Assembly (NCBI RefSeq): GCF_016899425.1
Contig: NZ_CP045994.1
Coordinates: forward strand, 2,790,001-2,854,000
Source of the DNA: Burkholderia sp. MS389
GTDB taxonomy: Bacteria > Pseudomonadota > Gammaproteobacteria > Burkholderiales > Burkholderiaceae
Length of the DNA: 64,000 nucleotides
Direction: 5' to 3'
A program made the translations under genes and the position numbers. The notes beneath the pieces are model-generated. The model searched no databases and was not told the origin of the DNA. It worked only from the letters and a program-made list of their open reading frames with translations. Of this stretch, positions 27,417-35,243 are shown piece after piece. Within the stretch, counting starts at the first letter, position 1; each line of letters opens with the position of its first letter.

Positions 27417-28631
27417 GTGCCATTAACCGATACAGCCATCCGGAACGCCAAGCCAGCCGACAAGCCCGTGCGCCTGTTCGACGGAGGCGGCCTCTATCTG
27501 GAAGTCGCCCCGAGCGGGGGCAAGTGGTGGCGCCTCAAATACCGATTTGGGGGCAAGGAAAAGCGCTACTCGCTCGGCGTCTACCCGGAAGTTACATTGG
27601 CGACCGCACGGAAGAAGCGCGACGAAGCCCGTGAAAAGCTCGCTGCCGGCATCGATCCGGGTGAAGCGAAGAAGGCGGAAAAAAGGGCCAGCCTGCTCGC
27701 GGCCGCCCATTCGTTTGAGGTTGTCGCCCGTGGCTGGATGGCCGAGCGCAAGACGACCGTGGAGCCAGCGCAGCATGCCAAGACGCTCGCCCGCATGGAG
27801 AACGATGTATTCCCATGGCTCGGCAAGCGCCCTATCGCTGAAATCGACGCCCCGGAGATACTGGCCGTGCTGAAGCGCGTAGACGGGCGTGGAGCCAGAT
27901 TTACCGCCCATCGCATCCGCAGCGAGATTAGCCGGGTATTCCGCTACGGCATCAAAGAGGGGCACTGCAAGGCCGATCCGGCCCGTGATCTGGTAGATGC
28001 AATCCCGCCCGCGCAGACAACACACTTTGCCTCAATCACTGAGCCGGAGAAAGTGGGCGAGATGCTTCGCGCGTTCGACGGCTTCACAGGCACGTTCCCG
28101 GTTCTCTGCGCACTCAAGCTAGCCCCGATGCTGTTCGTTAGGCCGGGCGAGTTGCGGAAGGCAGAATGGGCTCAATTCGACCTCGACAAAGGCGAATGGC
28201 GCTATTTCGTCAACAAAACGAAAACGGATCACCTTGTTCCGCTGGCCGCGCAGGCTGTCACGATTTTGCGCGAGCTTCACGCCCTGACTGGCGAAGGCGT
28301 CTACGTGTTCCCCGGTGCTCGCGACCGAAATCGGCCGATGAGCGAGGCCGCTATCAATGCAGCCCTTCGTCGGCTCGGCTACGACACTCGCACCGAAATT
28401 ACCGGTCACGGCTTCCGGGCAATGGCACGAACGATCCTGCATGAAGAGTTGGAGGAAAAGCCGGAAGTGATCGAGCACCAACTAGCGCATACGGTCCCTG
28501 ACAGCCTTGGGCGGGCGTACAACCGAACAAAGTTCATCAAGGCACGACGCTCGATGATGCAACAGTGGGCGGACTACCTCGACAAGCTCAAAGCCGGGGC
28601 GGAAATCATTCCGATCGCGGCGGCAAGATAG
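27417..28631 (+). CDS. Tyrosine integrase with N-terminal DUF4102 arm
   Basis: Site-specific recombinase of the P4 integrase type. 404 residues from the GTG at 27417 (VPLTDTAIRNAKPADKPVRLFDGGGLYLEV), the normal family start; a TTG at 27369 would add 16 residues. Domains: DUF4102 arm-binding about 1-85, SAM-like core-binding about 100-185, catalytic about 200-385. From the GTG start the active site is Arg242 in VRPGELR, His331 and Arg334 in HGFR, a histidine near 358 in HQLAH, and Tyr368 in GRAYNRTKF. All are intact, so it could be active. It sits 172 bases from tRNA-Leu. Confidence 0.95.
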   Translation: MPLTDTAIRNAKPADKPVRLFDGGGLYLEVAPSGGKWWRLKYRFGGKEKRYSLGVYPEVTLATARKKRDEAREKLAAGIDPGEAKKAEKRASLLAAAHSFEVVARGWMAERKTTVEPAQHAKTLARMENDVFPWLGKRPIAEIDAPEILAVLKRVDGRGARFTAHRIRSEISRVFRYGIKEGHCKADPARDLVDAIPPAQTTHFASITEPEKVGEMLRAFDGFTGTFPVLCALKLAPMLFVRPGELRKAEWAQFDLDKGEWRYFVNKTKTDHLVPLAAQAVTILRELHALTGEGVYVFPGARDRNRPMSEAAINAALRRLGYDTRTEITGHGFRAMARTILHEELEEKPEVIEHQLAHTVPDSLGRAYNRTKFIKARRSMMQQWADYLDKLKAGAEIIPIAAAR

Positions 28632-28988
28632 ACCCGTGCCGCCACGCGTATGCCCCCCTTGCTGCGCACCTCCCACCGATTTTTCAGAGTTGGCATCGCA
28701 CTGCCGGCTCCCTGCATTTCGGTATGAATATGACCCCCCTTAGGCCGGCCGGGAGTAGGAAAAACACGCGGGTGTGAGCCCCCGCGTCTTTGCCCTGGAC
28801 GCAGGGTCCCCCGCTTTCCGGCCGACGCGACACTTGCGGCCGGCGCAACAATGCACGATCGGGGCGCGTCGCGGACACCCCCCTCAAAAACGCGTTGGCG
28901 ACGCCCTTCGAATCCCGGAGAGCCGCGCCCCTTCTGGCTTCGCGATCGATACAGGCGATCGACGCCTGTCCGCTCAGTGCAAAACGAG

Positions 28989-29091
28989 TTGGAGATTTGG
29001 AGATAAACGCCTGAATCGGCCGCAAAGCCTTGTGGGGTAAGGCTTCGTGTGTCTCCAAACGATTTGGAGAACGCTGGAGATACTGGAGATA
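28989..29091. repeat. Left iteron-hairpin module
   Basis: Six copies of TGGAGA(TA) in 103 bases: 28989, 28997, 29052 (inverted), 29064, 29074 and 29083. A hairpin AAGCCTT/AAGGCTT lies at 29025-29045. Bases 28989-29044 match the reverse complement of 44891-44946 at 45 of 56 positions without a gap, including 16 identical bases at the iteron end. The pattern looks like initiator-binding iterons of a replication origin; that role is inferred. Confidence 0.75.
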
Positions 29092-29166
29092 AACCGGGCT
29101 GGATTATTACGGCTGCGGCAAGATTAGCGGCAGCCGCCGGCCCGGTTCCGTCTGGAGCGGATCGCT

Positions 29167-29179
29167 CAAAGTAACTTTG
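29167..29179. promoter_or_regulatory. CAAAGTNACTTTG palindrome, copy 1
   Basis: CAAAGTAACTTTG, perfect 6-base arms around one base. Other copies are at 33896, 34734, 34747 and 44706. It lies 76 bases inward of the left iterons. Confidence 0.6.
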
Positions 29180-29247
29180 ACGCACGGGCGAAAAATGCCG
29201 CGCAAAGGAACGCCCGCCACCGCCCTCCCGGACGGCGGCGGTGCTTT

Positions 29248-32124
29248 TCACAGCTCAAGCGTGAAGATCGACGGCAGCACGCGATAGACCATGAACTTGC
29301 CGTGGCCGGGGATGTATTCCTGCCGGTACGGATAGCCGTCACTACGCGGCATCAGCACACCCCGCTTCATCAGTGCCTTGGCGACGATCTTGTGATCGAA
29401 GCCGGCGCACACGTCCTTGCGGAACACGGCCGCTTCGATCAGGTATTCCGTCTCGACGCTTTCCGCATCGTCGGCGCTCATCTTGCCGCCGAACTCGGCG
29501 TAATACTCGCGATCGGAGGCGATGGGCGTGCGGCGCTCGTCGCGCTTCACATGCTGCTTGAAACCCGCTCGATGCGGCACATTCGGCCGATGGTCGTCCT
29601 GCGCCCGGTTCATCCACACGAAACGGTTATCGCCGTGTGCGGCGAGGAAATGCTGTACCTGCCGCACGGCTTCGGCTTCGTCCGAGTTGCCCGTGCCGCC
29701 GCGCAGTTCGAGCCAGCCTTCGAAGCAACGACGCGCGGCTTCGACCGCTTCGCCCTGCGGCCAGCCGGTCAGCCCGTGCGCCGTCGCCAGCTCGCCGGCC
29801 ACCGCGACGAGGCAGAACCGCTTAGCGACGCGTGCGACCTGCGAATGCGAGCCGTCCGGCACCCATTGCCCGACCAGCTCGTCGACACGCATGCGCAGAT
29901 GCTCGGCCAGTTCGCCGGCCTGCGACGACGCCCACTCGATGAACGCAGGGCCGGCCGTGCCGTAGTGCATGCCGGCGTGTCGCTCTAGATGCTCGATCAG
30001 CGCGGCCGGCGTCGGGAAGCCGTGCAGCTTCTCCACGACGCCCATTTCGCCGACCTCGGCCGGGATCGCGGGCAAGCGCACCTCGATACCGCCTTTCATC
30101 GGCTTGTTGCCCTCGGCCATTAGCGCGGACACGCTCTTTTCGCCGTTCGACAGGAACAGCAGCCGCCACGTGAGTACGGGCTTGGCCGAGCCGCTACGCG
30201 ACGCGCGGGCCTTGCCCGACTCGTTCGCGAGCATGTAGATCACATCGCCGACCAAACGCGGCTCGACCTGCCCGATTTCATCGAGGATCAGCAGCGCGTC
30301 GCTATGCTGCGTGGCGACGGCTTCGAGCGCGTTGTCGGTCGCTTTCCAGCTCCGCACATAGTCCGGCGAGCCGAACACGGACGCGGCGATGACACCGCCC
30401 GTCGACTTGCCCTTGGACGTCGTGCCGAGCAGGTGAAACCCGCCCGACTGAAGCCCGGAGAAGTGAAGCAGCGGACCAGCGAAGGCGGTAGCGACGCAGA
30501 ACGCCAGCCGGCTATTGCCGACGCAGTAGGCCGCGACCTCGCGTTGCCAGTCGTCCAGCGTGCCGCGCTCTTTGAACTGGCTCTGGATCGGCGTATCGGC
30601 CTGATAGATCAACGCCTCTTTGCCGGTACCGATGACGCGATCGGGCAGCACGAACGCGCCGTGATGCCAGCCGACGCGCGGCACGCAGCGCACGCGCTCG
30701 TCCGGCTGCGCCATCTGCACATAGTTCGCGATCTGCGTGCGGGCGATCTGCGTCACGCCGAGCTTCACGCCCATGTCGAGCAGCATGCGGCGCAGCTCCG
30801 TGCCGTCGCCGGCAAAGAGGCCGGCCGGCACCGCCCATCGTTTCAGGATGCCGTCACGGTCCGTGAATTCGAGCAGGTAGCCCCACTCGCTATTCATCTC
30901 GTTCCGCGTCTCCGCAATCACGTCGATCCGCGTGCTGACCCAATGCGGCGGGAGCGGATCCCCCTGATTGTTGAAGCCGTGAAACCACACGCCCTTGTCG
31001 TCGACGACGAACCGCGACTTGCCGTCCTGCGCGCGGGCCGTTTTCGGGCGCTTGGCAGGCTTCGCGACGGCTGGAGCAGCCTTGCCCTTGTCGGCATCCG
31101 CCGAGCCGGCCGGCGCGAGCGCAGCGCGCACGGCGGCGGCCACCGCATCCGGGCCGACGTGCGCAGCCAGGTCGTTGAAGTCGGTCCCGTTCGCCGGGCG
31201 GTTCGAACCGAAGTCGGGCACGGCGACGATGCCGGCGACGGCATCGGCCGCCGCGCGGGCCTTCGTCACGCCCGGATTGCCCTTCGTCGTGTGGTCGTCG
31301 TCGGCGCACACGACGATGCGGGCGTCCGGATACTGGCCGCGCAGCGCCGTCGCGACCGCATGCAGGTTGCCGGCGTCGAACGCGACGGCGGCCGGATAGC
31401 CGGTCGCGGCCGCGAGCGTCGCGCACGTGGCGTAACCCTCACCGATCAGTACCGTGGACGGCGCAGAAGATAGCGGGCCGCCGATCAGCGAGAAGCAGCC
31501 CGCCTTGCGGCCGTTCGGCAGATAGCGTTTCTGACCGTCCGTCAGGACGAACTCCAGCGTCCACAGCTTGCCGTCCGCGTCACGCGCCGGGATGACGAGT
31601 GCGCCGTCACATGCTGCCGTGCCGATGCACAAGCCGCCGCGGTAGACGCGTAGCGCGTCGACCGGGATGCGCTTGCGAACGAGATACGGGTGATCGGCCG
31701 GCGCGGGCTCGGCCGCCGACCAGATCGATTCAGCGAGCGCCGACGCGGCTTGCTGTTTCTCGGTCAGTTCGGCCAGCTCGGCCGCTTCGCGGGCCGCGCG
31801 CTCGGCCTTCTGCCGCTCGCGCTCCGCTGGATCGATGGGCTTGGCTCGATGCGCACGCGGATCGAAGCCGCCGAGCTTGGCGAGGTGAAACAGCGTGTTG
31901 ATGGTGATCTTGCCGCCCTTGAACGACTTCCACACATCGCGCGCGTCCTTGCCGTTGTAGTTCTGCGCGCCTTGGCTCCATTCGTTCCAGAGGGCGAAGC
32001 CCTCCTCGCCAAACTCGGCCTTGAGCGCCATCCCCACCTGACTCCACGTGTCGCGGTCGTCGGGCGGAACATAGCCGAGCGCGACTCTCGCCCGCTCGAA
32101 TTCGGACATGGGTGCGTTACTCAT
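29248..32124 (-). CDS. Phage/satellite primase-helicase with DUF927
   Basis: 958 residues, the replication protein of the island by its domains. Residues 1-90 resemble a PriCT-2 primase-associated domain (TWSQVGMALKAEFGEEGFALWNEWS). About 210-320 is a Toprim-like block (VLIGEGYATCATLAAATG then VVCADDDHTTKGNPG). About 370-860 is a DUF927 helicase-type ATPase with Walker A GTTSKGKST and an acidic LLILDEIGQ Walker B. It parallels P4 alpha, which primes, unwinds and binds origin iterons. It is the last gene of the leftward string. A second ATG at 32109 is possible. No frameshift is seen. Confidence 0.88.
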   Translation of the reverse strand: MSNAPMSEFERARVALGYVPPDDRDTWSQVGMALKAEFGEEGFALWNEWSQGAQNYNGKDARDVWKSFKGGKITINTLFHLAKLGGFDPRAHRAKPIDPAERERQKAERAAREAAELAELTEKQQAASALAESIWSAAEPAPADHPYLVRKRIPVDALRVYRGGLCIGTAACDGALVIPARDADGKLWTLEFVLTDGQKRYLPNGRKAGCFSLIGGPLSSAPSTVLIGEGYATCATLAAATGYPAAVAFDAGNLHAVATALRGQYPDARIVVCADDDHTTKGNPGVTKARAAADAVAGIVAVPDFGSNRPANGTDFNDLAAHVGPDAVAAAVRAALAPAGSADADKGKAAPAVAKPAKRPKTARAQDGKSRFVVDDKGVWFHGFNNQGDPLPPHWVSTRIDVIAETRNEMNSEWGYLLEFTDRDGILKRWAVPAGLFAGDGTELRRMLLDMGVKLGVTQIARTQIANYVQMAQPDERVRCVPRVGWHHGAFVLPDRVIGTGKEALIYQADTPIQSQFKERGTLDDWQREVAAYCVGNSRLAFCVATAFAGPLLHFSGLQSGGFHLLGTTSKGKSTGGVIAASVFGSPDYVRSWKATDNALEAVATQHSDALLILDEIGQVEPRLVGDVIYMLANESGKARASRSGSAKPVLTWRLLFLSNGEKSVSALMAEGNKPMKGGIEVRLPAIPAEVGEMGVVEKLHGFPTPAALIEHLERHAGMHYGTAGPAFIEWASSQAGELAEHLRMRVDELVGQWVPDGSHSQVARVAKRFCLVAVAGELATAHGLTGWPQGEAVEAARRCFEGWLELRGGTGNSDEAEAVRQVQHFLAAHGDNRFVWMNRAQDDHRPNVPHRAGFKQHVKRDERRTPIASDREYYAEFGGKMSADDAESVETEYLIEAAVFRKDVCAGFDHKIVAKALMKRGVLMPRSDGYPYRQEYIPGHGKFMVYRVLPSIFTLEL

Positions 32125-32236
32125 AGGTTCCCACTGGACGCGCGTCGGCAGACTCCCGATTAGTAGTCCATATCGGGCAAGCAGCTACCCGACGCGCGAA
32201 GAATTGAATGATTCGATGATGCCTAGCGGCGCAGCG

Positions 32237-32563
32237 TCAGCCGGCCGCGCGAGGCACCGAGAGAACCGCCCCACCGGCCGTGACGTCGTTGCTGTAGACG
32301 TAGCGGCCGAGCCGCGACTCGCCAAGGGCGTCGTTGGCCGCCTCCAGCGCCGCGCCGATCGACGGCAGGGACGCGCGGAACAAGCTCAGCACAAGCCAGT
32401 AGTCGTCATCGGACATGGCCTTGTCGGCCGCCCAATGCAGGCTGTCCAGCAGCTCCATTGCATCGCTGATCCGCGTGCCGATTCGGTTGCGATCGGGGCG
32501 GTTCACCTCGGCCACGAAGTGCGACGCGACCGGCTGCACGGCATTCTTGTTCGTCTTTGCCAT
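32237..32563 (-). CDS. Small island protein of unknown function (108 aa)
   Basis: Not recognised as a named family. 108 residues: a basic start (MAKTNKNAVQPVASHFVAEVNRP), then a helical central part (RIGTRISDAMELLDSLHWAADKAMSDDDYWLVLSLFRASLPSIGAALEAANDAL). The composition suggests a small all-helical cytoplasmic protein. It lies nine bases after the next small gene and before the primase, so it belongs to the replication string. Confidence 0.75.
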   Translation of the reverse strand: MAKTNKNAVQPVASHFVAEVNRPDRNRIGTRISDAMELLDSLHWAADKAMSDDDYWLVLSLFRASLPSIGAALEAANDALGESRLGRYVYSNDVTAGGAVLSVPRAAG

Positions 32564-32572
32564 GACCGCCCC

Positions 32573-32920
32573 TCAGTGCGTCGTGCGCGGTTCGCGCGTG
32601 ACGAGGCCGAGCGCCGCGAACAGGTGCTGCTGCACGCGCCCCATCAGGCCGGCCGCGAACGCTTGGCGGCTGATCGTCACGCGGTGCGCGTCGACGTCGC
32701 CTGCGTCCTGCATGGCGGCTTCCATGCCGCGCGCGAACGCAGCGGCTTGATGCGCCGCGTAGTCGTGCAGCCGCACGTCGCCTTTCAGGTCGAGCCATGC
32801 GTCGGCGCAGATCGCGCCAAGGTCGACGGCGAATTGCAGCTCGATCGGAGCGCCGGTATCGAGCGGCGGTGCGTTGTCAAAGCCATTGATAACCGCGGTT
32901 CGGATGCGCTGATCAGTCAT
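32573..32920 (-). CDS. Small island protein of unknown function (115 aa)
   Basis: 115 residues from the ATG at 32920. It opens MTDQRIRTAVINGFDNAPPLDTGAPIELQF, followed by a helical stretch with several histidines and alanines (DVRLHDYAAHQAAAFARGMEAAMQDA). No motif of known function is seen. It overlaps the preceding 70-residue gene by eight bases and is followed by the 108-residue gene, so it is part of one coupled string. Confidence 0.75.
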   Translation of the reverse strand: MTDQRIRTAVINGFDNAPPLDTGAPIELQFAVDLGAICADAWLDLKGDVRLHDYAAHQAAAFARGMEAAMQDAGDVDAHRVTISRQAFAAGLMGRVQQHLFAALGLVTREPRTTH

Positions 32921-33125
32921 GGCACACCTCCGGTTGCGCAGTACGGCGCATTTCGGCCGAATACCGGCTCGCGACGCTTTGCCCCATGTCGACGAGCGCT
33001 CGCTCGTAGGTGCCCTCCGCAAGATGCGAGCGGACGGCATCGAACAGCGCTTCGAGCTGGGCGAACTGATGGGCCGCACACATGGCGATCATCGTGACTT
33101 CGTTCGGCAGGCGGAATTTAGACAT
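32913..33125 (-). CDS. Small island protein of unknown function (70 aa)
   Basis: 70 residues, mostly helical: MSKFRLPNEVTMIAMCAAHQ, then FAQLEALFDAVRSHLAEGTYERALVDMGQSVASRYSAEM. An AGGTGCG Shine-Dalgarno-like element precedes the ATG. It overlaps genes on both sides by eight bases, which supports it being translated. Confidence 0.7.
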   Translation of the reverse strand: MSKFRLPNEVTMIAMCAAHQFAQLEALFDAVRSHLAEGTYERALVDMGQSVASRYSAEMRRTAQPEVCHD

Positions 33126-33420
33126 GGCGCACCTCCAGAATCGACGCGAGGAGTTGCCCGACGTCGATCGTGCAATCCAGCTCCGCTTCGCCGCGAATCG
33201 GCGTGAGGTTCCAGTCATGCACGGCCGCATGCGTGAATTCGCCGAACCGCCGATCGTAGACGCTGCGCCCCGTGAGAGGGCCGCCCAAGATCCGCACGCG
33301 CCAATCGTGATCGGGCGTCGGACGAGCCGATGCCACCTCCACCAGCATGCCGATGCGTGCGCGAGCATCGCATTTCGTGACGATCGCAAGATCGCCAATC
33401 TTGCAGCGCAGGTCAGCCAT
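33118..33420 (-). CDS. Small beta-rich island protein of unknown function (100 aa)
   Basis: 100 residues from the ATG at 33420: MADLRCKIGDLAIVTKCDARARIGMLVEVA, DHDWRVRILGGPLT, WNLTPIRGEAELD. The alternating pattern resembles a small SH3-like barrel, with CKIGDLAIVTKC as the first strands; that is structural inference only. It overlaps both neighbours by eight bases. Confidence 0.75.
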   Translation of the reverse strand: MADLRCKIGDLAIVTKCDARARIGMLVEVASARPTPDHDWRVRILGGPLTGRSVYDRRFGEFTHAAVHDWNLTPIRGEAELDCTIDVGQLLASILEVRHV

Positions 33421-33589
33421 GACGCACCTCCGCACGAACGAGCGCCGCGATCGCGGCCAGTGCCGCGCCGGTTGCGTCGAGCGCGTCTTGATACGTGCTG
33501 GCGGTTGCCGCGTCGCGCAGTGCTGCGCGGACGATGGATTGAATGAGGCGGGATTGCTGCCCGGTATGGGCGTGCATGGACTGGCGCAT
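33413..33589 (-). CDS. 58-residue island protein
   Basis: A 58-codon frame, MRQSMHAHTG to VRAEVRHG. Its stop TGA lies inside the ATGGCTGA start of the next gene (an eight-base overlap), and GAGGAGGT sits nine bases before its ATG, a strong ribosome site. The rest is one predicted helix (QQSRLIQSIVRAALRDAATA then YQDALDATGAALAAIAALVRAE). Function is unknown. It is probably the first gene of the small-protein string. Confidence 0.7.
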   Translation of the reverse strand: MRQSMHAHTGQQSRLIQSIVRAALRDAATASTYQDALDATGAALAAIAALVRAEVRHG

Positions 33590-33751
33590 GGATTGCGACC
33601 TCCTCTGGTGGGTTGAACCACCCGGACCTCAACGCCAATTGAGGTGGCCGGGCGCATGGCGGCGTTGGCGTACCGGACCCAGAGGAAACCGGCGAGCGCG
33701 AGCGCTCCACCACCAAGGCCCGACCGTAGAAGGCGCTTAGTGTGCGGACGT

Positions 33752-33773
33752 AAAAAAACCGCGCTGAGGCGGT
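33752..33773 (-). terminator. Terminator after the 174-residue gene
   Basis: On the minus strand GACCGC, a 6-base loop, GCGGTTTTTTT. It would stop transcripts coming from the alpA side or act as an attenuator ahead of the small-protein string. Confidence 0.7.
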
Positions 33774-33895
33774 CATCCGCCTCTGGAGATTGCCGGACGC
33801 CAATCCGGGTCGCTGTTGTCTCAGCGACGCGCACAGGATACCGCGCGATGCTGGACGACGCAAATCGCGACGCCCACGCCGTGTATTGCTTAGTG

Positions 33896-33908
33896 CAAAG
33901 TGACTTTG
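33896..33908. promoter_or_regulatory. CAAAGTNACTTTG palindrome, copy 2
   Basis: CAAAGTGACTTTG, perfect arms with a G centre, just after the stop of the 174-residue gene and upstream of the small-protein string. It is well placed to control the latter. Confidence 0.6.
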
Positions 33909-33916
33909 GGGGAGCA

Positions 33917-34441
33917 TCAGGCGGCCTCCCCCTTGAGCACAGCGGTCGCCAGCTTGAGCTGTTCGATATCCAGTCGCGAGCTGCCCTGCGCCAGTGATTG
34001 GCCGAGCGCGACGCCTCGCAGCAGGGCGCTAGCTTGCAAACGGCGCGTCCCGTCCGTGCACTGCGCATCGATGTCGTTGTAAAGCGCACGATAGGCTTTC
34101 CGCAGCTGTCGATACTGTCGACGACGATAGTTCGCCGAATCCTGTTCAGCAGCGGCGATCGCCTGGACGAACTTCTCGCAGGCGGTGCCAAGTTGCTTTG
34201 TCGTCAGATGCGGGGCTTCGAGCGCGAGCGTCGAGGCAAGCGTGACGGCGATCGCTACGAGCTTCCCGGTGTCGTCGCCACGATTCCAGAAGCAACCCTC
34301 GATGTCATCGAGGATTCCTGCGAGCTTGCGAAGGCGGGCATCGCGGCAACGCACAAACGCGGCGTCGCGCGCCGTGACGGCCGCGCCCATCGCGCGACCA
34401 TACGGGCCGCCGCGATCGATCATAAGGGAAGGCGCGCTCAT
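33917..34441 (-). CDS. Island protein of unknown function (174 aa)
   Basis: Not recognised. 174 residues, basic and mainly helical, with ARDAAFVRCRDARLRKLAGILDDIEGCFWNRGDD near 25-57 and a C-terminal half dense in Arg, Gln and Tyr (YRRRQYRQLRKAYRALYNDIDAQ). Its start overlaps the alpA stop as ATGA (34438-34441), so the two are coupled. A nucleic-acid-binding role is possible from its charge, no more. Confidence 0.75.
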   Translation of the reverse strand: MSAPSLMIDRGGPYGRAMGAAVTARDAAFVRCRDARLRKLAGILDDIEGCFWNRGDDTGKLVAIAVTLASTLALEAPHLTTKQLGTACEKFVQAIAAAEQDSANYRRRQYRQLRKAYRALYNDIDAQCTDGTRRLQASALLRGVALGQSLAQGSSRLDIEQLKLATAVLKGEAA

Positions 34442-34629
34442 GCTTGCTCCCGCGTCGATTGGCGGGATTCGACCCAGTTCTGGACGTCTTGCGCGCGCCA
34501 GCCGACGCTCCTAGTCCCTAACTGGACCGGCGCTGGAAACTTGCCTTCACGAATCCAGCGATACAGCGTCGTTTTCTTGACGCCGACGCAATCCAGTACA
34601 CCAATAAGTCGAAGAATCTTAAGAGCCAT
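34438..34629 (-). CDS. AlpA-family helix-turn-helix regulator
   Basis: 63-residue excisionase/regulator of the AlpA type: MALKILRLIGVLDCVGVKKTTLYRWIREGKFPAPVQLGTRSVGWRAQDVQNWVESR. The winged HTH covers residues 7-35. AlpA proteins control island excision or early gene expression. The frame stays open upstream to 34968, but family members begin here. The ATG lies within an inverted repeat (34626-34646), which may mask it in the mRNA. It heads the leftward string. Confidence 0.9.
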   Translation of the reverse strand: MALKILRLIGVLDCVGVKKTTLYRWIREGKFPAPVQLGTRSVGWRAQDVQNWVESRQSTREQA

Positions 34630-34646
34630 TTTCTGTTCAGAAATGG
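34626..34646 (-). promoter_or_regulatory. Hairpin over the alpA start codon
   Basis: In the transcript CCATTTCTG pairs with CAGAAAATGG, with one bulged A and a tight loop, burying the ATG. It may keep alpA translation low unless the leader is being translated. Confidence 0.45.
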
Positions 34647-34733
34647 CCTGTTCCGCAAAAAAGAGGAAAGCGGCAGCAATAAACCGCGCCGTACCATCAA
34701 AGTACGGGCGCAACGAAGTTTGCGGAAAACGCA

Positions 34734-34759
34734 CAAAGTAACTTTGCAAAGTTACTTTG
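34734..34759. promoter_or_regulatory. Double operator-like palindrome upstream of alpA
   Basis: Two abutting copies, CAAAGTAACTTTG (34734-34746) and CAAAGTTACTTTG (34747-34759), 105 bases upstream of the alpA ATG. The pair is itself a 26-base palindrome. It is the only doubled site, as expected for a main control point. Confidence 0.7.
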
Positions 34760-34764
34760 CACGG

Positions 34765-34935
34765 CGCGCCGCGCGCGGTATCATTCGTCCTAACAAGAGC
34801 TATGCGTTTCCTAGGCGCGGTGGCTCTTGTCGTTCCTCCAGTTATGGAACAGGCAGCCAAGCCAAAAATCGCCGGCGGGATGTGTTGGTAGCACACCCCC
34901 GGCACCCTCTCGTCAACGCGACGAAATATGCTCAA
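34765..34935 (-). ncRNA. Putative structured leader RNA upstream of alpA
   Basis: On the minus strand several short stems follow one another: GTGT/ACAC around GCTACCA near 34892, GTTCC/GGAAC around 34840-34856, and AAGAGC/GCTCTT enclosing about 22 bases near 34795-34830. The position ahead of alpA, and an in-frame reading frame running through it, recall the C4-antisense/Icd or ash leaders of P1, P4 and related elements. Identity is not confirmed. The rest of 34630-35243 shows no gene. Confidence 0.35.
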
Positions 34936-35243
34936 CGATTGAGCATTCCCCGCCTTTTTCCCTTGCATCGCCCACAGATTCCTAGAGCCGTGTTCGATTA
35001 GGTGCCAACAAGTACCGCAATTATATCGAAAGGTCTGCCCCCATAAAAGATTTGTCTCGGATTATCTAAGACCGCAATAAATGGCTTCACTGTTCGGCCA
35101 CAACCGGTCTCTCGCATTCGGCTCACGTGCGTCCGCTCAAGAGCCGGTAGCTGACAGTTGGTGGTCATTCGAGTCCCTATCCGGGGCTTTCTATTCGCCC
35201 GGTGATAAATCGAGACGGCAACACCAGCTCTGCGCGTGTGCGA

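Larger units (their letters stand above)
28632..29247. other. Intergenic region holding the left repeat module
   Basis: 616 bases between the converging integrase and primase genes. No credible reading frame is seen. The part from 28632 to 28988 shows no clear signal beyond G/C-rich stretches. From 28989 onward it holds the TGGAGATA repeats, a hairpin, and a CAAAGTAACTTTG palindrome, each listed separately. GCGCAAAGGAACGCCC at 29200-29215 has an inverted near copy at 44753-44767. Confidence 0.6.
33590..33916 (-). promoter_or_regulatory. Leader region of the small-protein string
   Basis: 327 bases between two leftward genes. It holds a terminator at 33752-33773, a CAAAGTGACTTTG palindrome at 33896, and several pairable segments (CGCTGAG near 33763 and CTCAGCG near 33818). 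In the minus-strand frame of the 100-residue gene one reads FLWVRYANAAMRP and VRVVQPTRGGRNPC. From memory such peptides recur in leaders of phage-derived islands, so a structured, partly translated leader is likely. Not verified. Confidence 0.45.

Noticed and set aside
28989..29091. CRISPR array
   Set aside because: The repeats are only 7-9 bases, in both orientations and unevenly spaced, and no cas genes are present.
34720..35001. Rightward open frame opposite the alpA leader
   Set aside because: No motif, no ribosome site, and it overlaps the structured leader and operator sites.
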